From Prorocentrum cordatum (taxonomy: Eukaryota > Sar > Dinophyceae > Prorocentrales > Prorocentraceae), in contig CAUYUJ010018738.1 in the NCBI GenBank assembly GCA_963575745.1, positions 346,001 to 410,000 on the forward strand: 64,000 bases of DNA, in the 5' to 3' direction. The notes below the pieces were generated by a model, which did not search any database, was not told the origin of the DNA, and saw nothing but the letters and a program-made list of their open reading frames with translations. Below, one piece after another: positions 9,987 through 18,855 of this stretch. A program made the translations under genes and the position numbers. The stretch's first letter is position 1. The number at the start of each line of letters is the position of its first letter.

Positions 9987-10175
9987 TGGCCAGGTGCCCC
10001 CGTTCGCCACCACCCACTCCGAGAAGCCGATCAGCCAGCACGTGAGGTCCGTTACCATCAGCTCCGCGGGGAAGGTCTGGCACAGCTCGAGCGCCTGCCG
10101 CTGCGCCCACGGGTCCTCCAGCTGGAACTCCGGAAGGAAGCCGAACGGCTGCTTGGGCGACTCTCCGAGCAGCCG
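9987..10175 (-). CDS. Patched/Dispatched-like protein, exon D
   Basis: Encodes FGFLPEFQLEDPWAQRQALE, then LCQTFPAELMVTDLTCWLIG and FSEWVVANGGTWP. The pattern of a DPxxQ start, a cysteine, then CW-x3-F-x2-W and an FP/WP-like end matches the luminal domain of algal Patched/Dispatched-like proteins as I know it. The donor CCA|GTGAAG at 9986 leaves phase 0, which suits exon E. The 5' edge is approximate: acceptor AGs occur between 10170 and 10185. Upstream exons, including the first helix bundle, were not found. Confidence 0.65.
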
Positions 10176-10389
10176 ATGACCGAAGAAGAAACAGCAGCAT
10201 ACCGTAGACACACAGGGCGATCTTTGAGGGTCCTAAGGTTCCCCAGAGCCTCTGTGAGCCCTCAGAGTCATCGGGCCATCAGACAACTTCTGTGGGGCAC
10301 GTGCTGACAGGCTGGCTTCTTGTTTGACGTGCCTATTGTTAGGCATGCTCAAAGATGTTCCAAGGTCAGCGCTACGAGGCGGGGACTTC

Positions 10390-10500
10390 TCCATATCAAC
10401 CGCCTGGGACCCGACGTCCTATGGACTCAGCGGGCGGTGAATATGGACATATATTTTGGCCCCAGGGAGCCCGAGCATATCCATATCTACCGCGTCTGGA
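10390..10500. repeat. Short inverted repeats (CCATATCAACCGCC type)
   Basis: CCATATCAACCGCC is followed at about 10433 by GGCGGTGAATATGG and again near 10475 by CATATCCATATCTACCGC. A hairpin-forming remnant of unknown family. The rest of 10176-10770 is unassigned. Confidence 0.4.
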
Positions 10501-10769
10501 GGTCTCTGAAATCCCACCAGCCCTTTAGGGCGTAGGTGGTCTGGGGTGTTTTGTCTTCCATCTTCCCCTCTTCCCCTTCGGGGATGGGTTTACCCCTCCC
10601 CCTCCCCCCTGCCCTGGAGCTGGACGGGGCCGGTCGCGAGGTGTCAGAGCGTCCAAAACGGCCTCGGCGAGGCAGCCACAAGCATTAGATTTACTCAGGC
10701 TTTGGCCCGTTGTTGGCCTCTTGGAGGGGCCCCGCTAATTAAAGCTCCCCTCTTGTCTGATCGATGTCC

Positions 10770-11530
10770 CCCAAGGTGTGCCAAAGATGGTCCCCAAGGC
10801 TTCCAAGGGCGCTCCAAGAGAGCCCCAGGAGGTGCCCAGGAGGCCCCAAGAGGCCCCCAGGATGTCCCCAAGAGGCTCTCAAGAGACCCCCAAGAGACCC
10901 CCCAGAGGCACCCAGGACGCCCTAGAGGCCTCGGCGAGAATGCCAAAATCACTGATTTGACTAAGGTTGTGGCCACATGTTTGGCCTCCAGGGGGTTCCA
11001 AGAGCGCCTGGGAGAGCCTAAGATGACCTCAAAGATGGCCCAAAATATCCCAAAATGCCCCAAGATGGTTCCCAAATCCTTCCCAAACCTTTGGAAAATC
11101 ACTCTTTGTTGCTTTCTCGTCTTTTCGCTTCCGATGGCCATCCGAGGCCTCAAGATGGCTCCACGATGGGCCAAGAGGGTCCAAGACAGGCTTAAGAGAG
11201 CCCCAAGACGGCCCCAAGAGCGCCCCAAGAGGCGACTTTGGGAGCAACGCAAATTAATGCTCCCCTCTTGTTTGATCGACGTCCTCCAGGATGGCCCCAA
11301 GAGCGCTCCCAAGGCTCCCAAGAGCGCCTCAAGAGGCCCCAAGAGGCGCCCAGGAGGCCCCAAGAGGTGTCCAAGAGGCCTCCAAGAGGCTCCCAAGAGA
11401 CCCTCAAGAGGCCCCAAGAGGCTCCCCGAGACGCTCCAGGAGGCCCCCGGGACCGCCAAGAGGCCCCCAAGACGCAAAAGAGGCCCAAGAGAGCCCCAAG
11501 ACGGCCCCAAGCGCATCCTACAGTGTCCCA
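10770..11530. repeat. 12-bp minisatellite array
   Basis: Two dense blocks of CCAAGAGGCCCC-type units (10775-10930 and 11130-11530) around a less repetitive centre with the punctuation motif near 11105 (TTGCTTTCTCGTCTTTTCGC). TCTTGTTTGATCGACGTCC and TCTTGTCTGATCGATGTCC precede the two blocks, so the block itself is duplicated. Confidence 0.85.
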
Positions 11531-11629
11531 AGAGTGCTCCAAGAGGGACCCTTCATCTGCGTGCTGCCCACTTGCCTGATCGAGGCAAATCCTCTGGACA
11601 TCGTATCTGGATGGGCTGGCGTGTAGAAT

Positions 11630-11765
11630 TTGACCCTCCAGGCGGTGGTTATGTAAAACGCCCCCCTCGGGCGCGCAGGTTTCTCTGTTCGGCGCTGCCT
11701 CGACGGGGTCCAGCGTTAGGCTGGGCACGTCTTCCTTCAGGCATATTTTGGAGGGCAAATGACAA
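11630..11765. repeat. Relative of foldback element E
   Basis: The segment GGGCACGTCTTCCTTCAGGC-ATATTTTGGAGGGCAAAT resembles the right terminus of the element at 61322-61412. Positions 11766-12030 have no supported feature. Confidence 0.4.
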
Positions 11766-12032
11766 ATATTCTGCAGATATCCAGAACAGTCCAACAGTGA
11801 ACGAGAAATCGTCGCCAGCCTACCTTTGGACTCGTTTGGAGTACTCCTCCTATATGGGGACTCGCCCGACGGAAGCCCAGCGCGGACCCCACCACTGCGG
11901 ACCATCGACGGATGCACGCCGTGCAGCTCGGAGGAGGGCGCCTCGAGACCACGGCAGCTCAAGATCGGCCCGCGGAGACCCTCCCGGGGACCACGCGCAC
12001 CGGTCCCCGAGCTGCGCCGAGCCGTGGCTTGC

Positions 12033-12175
12033 CAGCCTCGAAGGTATCCCTGTCCCTGAGGTTGACACGCCAAAAGGCGATGACAATCTCAGGGGACGCG
12101 CCCTCAAACAAGGGAATCCCTAAGACTGGCATCGTGATGAGGCGTTGCCCAGCATAGGGATAGGGATATGTTCCA
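12033..12175. repeat. Repeat N, copy 1
   Basis: Sequence from GCCAGCCTCGAAGGTATCCC to GCATAGGGATAGGG aligns with 52205-52345 (AACCAGCCTCGAACGGATCC onward to CACAGGGATAGG). The alignment has frame-breaking differences, so it is a repeat rather than a conserved exon. Confidence 0.6.
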
Positions 12176-12297
12176 GGCTGGTAAGTAGCGACGAGGCCCC
12201 CCCCACAGAAGCCAAGCTGTCTGCCGCTGCCCCAGCTCGCCCCTCTGAGCAGACATTCCCTCTTCGAGATTGGACCCGTTGGCCAACATGCCCAGCA

Positions 12298-12527
12298 CCT
12301 CAGCGGGCCCCGGAAGCGGCAGGGCCGTCTTTGCTCCGTCTCCGAAGAAGCGCCTCTTGGAAATGGCAACGGCAGGCAAAAGCGAAGAACCAAGAACGGC
12401 AAACAAAGACGGCTCCGGGACTGGAGCCGGAGCCGGCACCGGTGAAAAACAGCGGCGCCGGAACCGGACGAAAAACGGCACGACGGAGCCGGTGACAGAA
12501 ACTGTCCTGCTGTCTCCAGGGCCCACT
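12298..12527. mobile_element. MITE family D, copy 2 (inverted)
   Basis: About 230 bp between CTCAGCGGGCCCCGGAAGC and CTCCAGGGCCCACTA, with inverted termini and the same GGAGCCGG-rich core as 5965-6215. On the minus strand it ends CCCGCTGAG|GTGCTGG, a possible acceptor; a weak exon candidate (about 12216-12297) follows. Confidence 0.7.
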
Positions 12528-12724
12528 ATGTCGGGAGCGGCCACGAGGGGGGTGTCCAAGAGGGGGGGGTGCGAAACATGACCCGCGGCAAGTGCGCGGC
12601 CCAGCGGGGGGGCCAGGGACGCAACGAGATCAGACGAGGCGCCCTGACATCTGGGGAAGCATCATGGCCCACGCCATTGTGCCCTCCCCCCCCTGGCCAT
12701 CACCCCCCCTCTGCCGCCCCCGAC
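12526..12724 (-). mobile_element. MITE family C, copy 1; possible 199-bp intron
   Basis: Starts on the minus strand with GTCGGGGGCGGCAGAGGGGG directly after exon C and ends CGCTCCCGACATAG. The ends are inverted repeats (GGAGCGGCCACGAGGGGGG against GGGCGGCAGAGGGGGGGTG). Copy 2 (13681-13878) begins with the same GTCG donor and is 198 bp long. MITE D copy 2 abuts the 3' end, so the present intron may be larger. Confidence 0.5.
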
Positions 12725-12918
12725 GCTAAGCCGGGCACCAGCACGAGGTCGGCGCGCTGTGTGGCGGGCACCTTGAACGCGGCAGCCTGCGACAGGGACC
12801 GCGCGCCCCGGCCGGGGCCCTCGTCGGCCCCGCCGACCTCGAGCCCCGCGGGTGCGCGGAGGCCGGTGGGCGGCTGCGGCTGGGAGCCCAGGCACCGCTC
12901 CACGCCGCAGTAGCAGAC
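12725..12918 (-). CDS. Unrecognised gene, exon C
   Basis: A strongly G/C-ending frame: VCYCGVERCLGSQPQPPTG, then LRAPAGLEVGGADEGPGRGA and SLSQAAAFKVPATQRADLVL. The acceptor is TCCCTCCCGAG|GTC. The 3' edge is either 12725, at the MITE C terminus, or 12739 (donor GTGCCC). It joins exon B in phase 0. The Cys-x-Cys-x4-Cys cluster spans the B-C junction. I do not recognise the family. Confidence 0.5.
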
Positions 12919-13310
12919 CTCGGGAGGGAGGGGCAGCGGTGGCCGCGTCCAAGGCGGAACTCGGCGCGGAAGCGCGGGTGCCGACCTTGGCCACCTCGGG
13001 GGTGGGCAGAACCCCCCCTTTGGTCAAACGTGGTCTGGCAAAAGCTACCTCGTCGGGCCCGAACGTGGCGGGCGCAAGGCTGGAAAATGACGGCCGCGGC
13101 GCCCTCTCGAGAACCAAAAAAGAGCAATTCACCATCGACGTGTCAGGGTGGGGGTTCTGTCCACCCCCGATCATCGTCCATCTTGGTAACCGTCGATTCG
13201 TGGATCATCCTGGCGCATCGACGACGGCCGGCATGGACCATGACCAAGGTTGGCGTCGACGAGATCCGCCGACATCTTGGTCATGTCCATCGTGCTTCTT
13301 CCCATCGGAC
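12919..13310 (-). mobile_element. Introner-like intron with nested MITE, 392 bp
   Basis: GT-AG intron between exons B and C. The octamer CCGAGGTC occurs exactly at both edges (12916-12923 and 13308-13315), giving CCGAG|GTC at donor and acceptor alike. Subtracting the nested MITE A leaves about 221 bp, close to the other short introns. A second hairpin (GGACATGACCAAG and its complement) lies at 13228-13290. Confidence 0.55.
12998..13168 (+). mobile_element. MITE family A, copy 1
   Basis: A 171-bp element with inverted termini GGGGGTGGGCAGAACCCCC and, reversed, GGGGGTGGACAGAACCCCC. The interior (GATGACGGCCGCGGCGCCC-like) is shared with 38484-38651, 49867-50036 and 62535-62685. No target duplication is preserved here. 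Confidence 0.75.
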
Positions 13311-13449
13311 CTCGGTCATGCTACAGGCGGCCGACCACTCCTCGCCCGTGAGCGTGGCCGTGGGAATCCCCCGCACGTTCAGCCGTGGCAGCACCAGTAC
13401 GTTGCCCGTGGAGCCCTCGCCGGTCTCCCAGTGCATGGCGTCCAACCTC
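13311..13449 (-). CDS. Unrecognised gene, exon B
   Basis: Encodes RRLDAMHWETGEGSTGNVLV, then LPRLNVRGIPTATLTGEEWS and AACSMTE, with almost all codons ending in G or C. The acceptor is TTTTCTCATTCCAAG|G, whose pyrimidine tract is supplied by the end of the MITE B element. The donor is ACCGAG|GTCCGA. The family is unknown. Confidence 0.55.
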
Positions 13450-13661
13450 CTTGGAATGAGAAAACACGCCATAAACATACGTGCACTTCTGGCGCTCCGC
13501 ACGGATTTCTTGGATCTGCGCTGGACCCCCCCTCCATGGTGCGCGGAGCACGCCGGTGGCGGCGCCGGAGGCGCCGCCTGGAGCGGCCCGGAGCGGATCC
13601 AAGGAATCCGCGCGGAGCGCGCCAAAAGTTGATGCTCATGGCGTGCTTTCTTCTTCGACTC
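13450..13661 (-). mobile_element. Introner-like intron made of MITE B, 212 bp
   Basis: The MITE B copy (about 13457-13656) has terminal inverted repeats of about 45 bp (AGAAAACACGCCATAAACAT against AGAAAGCACGCCATGAGCAT, continuing into CTCCGCGCGGATTCCTTGG) and fills this interval. AGGAG stands at both edges. Splicing as CAG|GAGTCG...CCAAG|GAGG is GA-AG, like the intron at 8182. With the 19-nt exon next to it, this choice restores a single open frame from exon A to exon B. Confidence 0.5.
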
Positions 13662-13680
13662 CTGACCGTAGTGGATCCTC
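13662..13680 (-). CDS. Candidate 19-nt micro-exon
   Basis: The only sequence between the MITE B and MITE C introns. Exon A ends in phase 1 and exon B needs phase 2 before it; 19 nt supplies exactly that. The joined codons read A-G-G-S-T-T-V-R-R-L-D with no stop. Boundaries are GAGCAG|GAGGAT and GTCAG|GAGTCG. Very short, so only transcript data can confirm it. Confidence 0.35.
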
Positions 13681-13878
13681 CTGCTCGGGAGCGGCCAAGA
13701 GGGGGGTGTCCAAGAGGGGGGGGGCGCACATCATGACCGGCGGCATGTGCGCGGCCCAGCGGGGGGGCCAGGGACGTAATGAAACAAGAAGAGGCGCCAT
13801 AAAAGCTGGGGAAATATCATGGCCCCCACCATGATATCCCCCCCCCTGACCATCACCCCCCTCTTTGCCGCCCACGAC
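13681..13878 (-). mobile_element. Introner-like intron made of MITE C copy 2, 198 bp
   Basis: GT-AG interval filled almost wholly by MITE C (13687-13873). Edges share GCAGG (exon A donor GGGCAG|GTCGTG, acceptor GAGCAG|GAGG). The termini are inverted: GGGCGGCAAAGAGGGGGGTG on the minus strand against GGGAGCGGCCAAGAGGGGGG. It is a direct relative of 12526-12724, and both begin with GTCG(T/G)GGGCGGC, as if the element carried its own donor. Confidence 0.55.
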
Positions 13879-13972
13879 CTGCCCACGTCACGGTGGCGTT
13901 GGGGTACCACCGGGCAGCGAGCGCCAGCGCGTCGCCCAGGCCCACCTCGGGCAGAGGCCCAGCTGGCCCCAC
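13879..13972 (-). CDS. Unrecognised gene, exon A
   Basis: A 94-nt exon with acceptor CACCCCTCAG|GTG and donor GGGCAG|GTCGTG. It encodes VGPAGPLPEVGLGDALALAA and RWYPNATVTWA, with nearly all codons ending in G or C. It starts in phase 0, which agrees with the candidate upstream exon at 20270-20386. The LINE sits in the intron between them, on the same strand. Confidence 0.5.
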
Positions 13973-14069
13973 CTGAGGGGTGCCCAGACGCCCGCCAGGA
14001 GGAGGAGAAGGAGGAGGAGGAGGATTTTCCTCGGAGGCCCTCGGGGCAGAACTGAAAACAAAACCCTGC

Positions 14070-17000
14070 CTACCCCGATCGACGGGAGGCAGCTGCGGCT
14101 TCTTCCCGCGAACGAATGCGGGCCGCCAAGGCCTCCATGCCAGGAGTTGACACGAGGCGCAGTCGGGAGGCCGTCTGTCTACCACTTTGTGTGGCCGCAA
14201 CCTCCACGACAAAACCAGCAGAGCGACGGCAGGGGTCCGTTACACGATGATCATTGTAAAAGTGCGGGTGAAGCCCCTGCTTGATACGGGATAAGGTCTG
14301 GGATCTCGTGCCCAGCTTTCCACAGCACCGCGTCGCCAGCAAAACACACCTCCTCGAAGAGTAGGCCCCACACCTATAGCAAAACACTAAAGGTTCCTGG
14401 GCTTCGTTGTCAATCATTGAGCAAGCTAAGAGGTGCCCCCGTTCTTCGGCATCCTTAAGATTCCGAAAAGCAGTGGGGACCCCCTTGCACCCTACCATCG
14501 ATCTGTCCTGATCCCAGGTGATCGAGAAACACTTGGTGCACCTCCATGCTACTCCCGAGTCGATCTCGCACCAGTCGTGCCAACTCGGATCTCTGACAGC
14601 CGCCGTGGTCCGAGGGCCTCTGGCAGAGCGACGGAACTCCATCTTGGGGTAGCAGGAGAGCACTGCGTCAAACATTCGAACTAAAACTTTCACACGCTTC
14701 ACGCACACATCCAGCGCCTCGAGGTCTTCAGTCGGGGCCCCTGGGTGAAGTGTCAGTGCGTGCTTGGCTAGCCTATCAGCATCAGCATTCCCCAGTGCAA
14801 TGCGACGCTCCAAAATCGGTAAAGCCAAAATGACCTCCTCAGACCTATGGGCGGGGGTGTAGGACGCAGGCCCCAGGCAGCCCTGAGGGTCGGATTCTAT
14901 AGCAAGCCTCCTAAGGCCAGCAAACATCTGCTTAGGGCACAGCTGTTCCCGACGGGTCGCATTGTGCAACTTGACGGCACCAGAGCAGTCACTGTGAGGT
15001 GTGGCAGGGTGATCTATGACACAGCTGAGCATGGCTATGCCAAGATGCTCCGCCGACTGCGGGGTCTGAAAAAGGGTGGGCCATACTGTGCCCATCATTC
15101 TTGCCTGAATCTTGTATTCGGGGCCAGGTGCTAGGAACACAGCCCCGAACGCAGCACGTTGGAGCTCCTTAAACACCTGCTGAGTTGCTGAGCCGTCAAC
15201 CACAGGCTCACACCCACGGGTCAGCTCAAGAAAATCTTCAACACTGATTTCCTGGCCCTCGGAATCCTGAAAAATCGGGTCGAGGTTCCAGGACGGGCCA
15301 GGGACCACAGGCTGAGGCAAAATGAGCCTCGTCCAGAACAAAAGCTCCTGAGGGTCGGCAGCTTTCACCTGATCAATCAGCTCCTGACTAACATACTCGA
15401 GCCTCTGTTCAGCTACACTCGGACAGAGCCATTGCCGATGGAACAGGGAGTCGGGTTCCCTACACAAAGGACAGTCCCCCCCGTGGTCATACCCGCACGC
15501 TCTCATCCGATCTCCCGTCCAACAGGCACCTGAAAAAAAAACAGCCGAAAGCCAATATTTTTGTCTGGCCGTGGTCTTACGTGAACGAAACAACTTGGCG
15601 ACAGGGTCTGGGCAAACTCTGACCTCGTTGAAATCGTCTAAATCGGTGGCCATCTTGCGCTCAAGGGCTCTCTGCACGCCAGCCTCAAGCTGCTTGGCCA
15701 CCAAAGCTGGGGAGGTGTACATTAAATCAACGACGCGATCGCGGTCATCTTTCCACAGCGCAAAATTATCAGCACGCCACCCGATACGATGGAGGGAGAG
15801 GAGCATTCTGTGCACTGGGCCTCTAGACTTACGCCAGACAGTAGGGCCTAGCTCAGGAGAGGAACTCGATATTGTGCGCCATATCCGAATATGATCCCGA
15901 AACGAGAAGTGGGAAACCGTGGGCTCCGTGAGGCTCTGCCAGAGGCTGTTCGACCACTGAAGCGCTGGGGCCACCGCCTGACGCCGCGCTGGGTCTCCAT
16001 GAAGCACACACTTCGCTGTCAAGCTTGCTCCCCGATGGGCAGGGGACTTGCCTGACATCAGCACTGAACGTAAAGAGGCCAATTCATGATCAGAAACTCC
16101 TAGGACCATGCTGCCGAAACCTGCTGCTGGCCGTACTCCTGCAACATATATCTTGTTAATCCGCGTACGGTCCCTGGGAAGCTTCTTCTTATAGTGCTGG
16201 AGTAGTCGGCTTCGAATTCGCATATCGTGAAACCGTTGCCGCCGCCGAGCTCTAGCCTTCTTGGCCGATAACCCCTGTCCAGGTGCTAGGTCCACGCCCA
16301 GCGACACCGTGGAGTTCGTGGCCGAGGAAGGGCATATTGGCTGAAGTCGCCTGCGGAGCTTGGAAGCTATCCTGCTGGACGACGAAAAAGATACTGCTTT
16401 GTCTTCAGCTAGTCGAACACCTAAACGTGTCTGGAAAACCCACTTCAAATCTTTCGCAGCCTTAACCAAATCATGCATAATAACACTTTCAGGACCATGG
16501 GCCGAAACCGTGTCATCATCGACGTACGATCCCAGGCTGACCCCAGGATTTCGGCTAGACCAGAGATCAAACTCGAACATCGCGTAAACCTTCACGAACA
16601 CATCGTTGAACATGTCACCTGCTGGTAAACCGTTTTGCGCAAACTGTTTAAGCGGGCAGTGATGAGCTCCCAGACGGAGTACTCTCGGGGACCTCCAGAG
16701 GTTGTACAGGACTTTTATGAGAACCGTGGGTATACGCCAGTACATGGCCCGATCCCTCAGCCACAGGAGCCGAAAGGACTCGTAGTACTTCATACCGTCC
16801 CAAATGAAACCTGCCGTATAATCGCCCTTTTCGGAGGTCTCCTCGGCTCTCACACTTTGTTGCCATATCGACACTTCAGCAGACTGCCCCGCACCAAAAG
16901 ACCAGTAGGGCCGTTGGGCCCGATCCAGGAAAGAATCCGCCTGCGGTCTCCGAAGTCGCTCCCAAACTCGAACAAAGGAACCCAGAAGCAGAATCGGCCT

Positions 17001-18855
17001 GAGACCTCCTTTGGGCTTCTCCAGTAAAGGTAGCAGCATCCACAATAGCTGCGCGGGGAAAAGGCCCAGCCGCTCCACGGCCTCGTAGAGCACGGCCAGG
17101 CACGTGAGACCCTCGTCGGAGAGGGCGCCAACATGCCGAGGGTGAAATCCATCTAAGCTCTGGGCAGTGTGGCGGCTGAAGCTCAGCGACGCTTTCCGAA
17201 GTTCATCAACGCTGGCCCGAGGGAAACATTGACGATCAGGAATCCAGGCTTCGGGTGGCTTCAAGTCCGCTCCCCAAAATCTTCCCAGAGTCTGAGCTTC
17301 ATCCTCCAGAAGGGCATGCGGATCTGCGGTGAACACTCCAGGCGCACTCTGGATAACTGTCGGCTGCCAAACCTTTTTTAGCTTCGTAAAACGATGCATA
17401 ATACGAGCTGAGCCAGCAAGGGCCCGTTCCTGCCAGAGATCCCACGACTCCCGCTGGATGCGATCCCCATCCAAACCAGCTTGCTCATAATCCTCACGAA
17501 CATCCTCTAACAACTGCTGCGCTAGCTCAAGCCACTCCTGCCTATGGAAGCCGCTGTGGTGTTGCCAGCTCCTCGCCAGCGTGCGCATGGCACGGAGGGA
17601 GGCGTCCAGGCGCACAGACAGGCCTTCGCCAGGGCAGGAGTCCTGGAGCGATACCTGAAGCTGGATGCAACACTGGACGGCGTCCTTCGTCGCATCTTGC
17701 ACCGTCAGGGTAAATTCTTGAAAAGACTGGTACAGCCACCTCCAGCCAGCAGCGATCTGGAGCTTATCCTCAGGATCCTTCGGGCGATAGAAAACCGAAA
17801 CCCAAGATGATTTGATCGTTCGCGAACGCTCACCCAACTCCTTCGGCTCGAAACCTAACGTTCGGGTAAGCTCCAGCTCGGCGACGTCCACAAACTGCGC
17901 CCATGCATTATTCAAAACCCTCCAGGCCGCCGTGGCCTTCTCGTGCATGGCCCAAGCCGCTGCCTGCGCAGCATGAGCAAGAGCGCCTTGCCACGCTGGT
18001 GGTTGAGGCCGCGGACCAAAAGGCACATCGACAGGAAGGCGCTGATAGCTACGGTACACTAGCTGCCTGAGGGAAAGAGCATCTGCACGCACCTTGAGCT
18101 GGACAGGTCTGCGGGGCTTGACGTCCCAAGACATGACAGCTGCAACTCCAGAAATCAATCTAGACAACCCAGGGCCCATGACGAAAAAATCTGTAATTGT
18201 GTTCGTAGACGGGGTACGACACGTATGCTCAATCGGCGCCAAGACCAGCATCCCCAACTTGCGTGGAACGCCAGAGGCCTCCAGAACCTGTGGGGTGAGG
18301 TTCCAGTCGCCCGCCAGAATCGTATGAGTTGGGTCGTTCACCTGCTTACCTATCTTAGCGATCATCTGCACATTGGCCTCGCTGAGGCCCTCCGAAGTCT
18401 TCAGATAGACCGAGAAAACCGTAACCGTGGGCCACCCAGGGAAATCCACCAGGACCTTGATAGCTCGACCAGGAACCACAGGGCCAGGACCTTCTGGAGG
18501 CCATCGTAAACCAATGCTGAGCCGAGCGAAGACGGCGACACCGCACGAGACCTTGCCTGTCTCTGGGTTCAAGAACGAGGGGCCGAACAGGGCGTGGAAA
18601 CCGAGCGAGCGCGCCGAGGCCGTAGCTTGTCCCAGGAAGGAAACACTGATGCCTATCTCCTGGGCACACACAATCACCGCCGACGTCTCACGTAACCTTC
18701 TCCGAAGCGTCTTCCAACACGAACCGTTGAAAGTCTCAATGAAAAACGGGTCCCCTCTGGCTGCCTTTGGACCTCCGCGCAGAGGTGGCACAGGTACTCC
18801 AGCAGAGGACAAAGGAATGCCTGACAAAAGGGGCGCACGGCAGCGGTGTAGTGCG
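14070..18855 (-). CDS. LINE ORF2: endonuclease, reverse transcriptase, RNase H
   Basis: Uninterrupted pol frame of a non-LTR retrotransposon, about 1595 codons after the end of ORF1. Domains in order: an exonuclease-endonuclease-phosphatase domain (CAQEIG near 18660, AGDWNLTP near 18310, TDFFVM near 18190); reverse transcriptase with LGSYVDDD near 16525; a C-x2-C...C finger (CPLCREPDSLFHRQWLC, about 15430-15475); RNase H with VVDGSAT near 15195, Glu of SAEHLG, Asp of PHSDCSG and GNADADRLAKHA near 14770; then two C-terminal CxxC fingers (WRCTKC, CYRCGAYSSRRC). The usual SDH of the endonuclease appears as KPRRPVQL, so the catalytic His may be replaced by Arg. No in-frame Met lies between the ORF1 stop and the QE motif. 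The frame is in fact open back to ATG 20000, inside ORF1. Confidence 0.9.

Noticed and set aside
10546-12123. Long plus-strand ORF (525 codons)
   Set aside because: Most of it is the 12-bp CCAAGAGGCCCC array, which stays open in every frame because the unit is a multiple of three.
11959-12402. Possible exon around FEGASPEIVIAFWRVNLRD
   Set aside because: The matching copy at 52.2 kb has stops and frame changes and codon bias is weak, so I treat it as repeat N.
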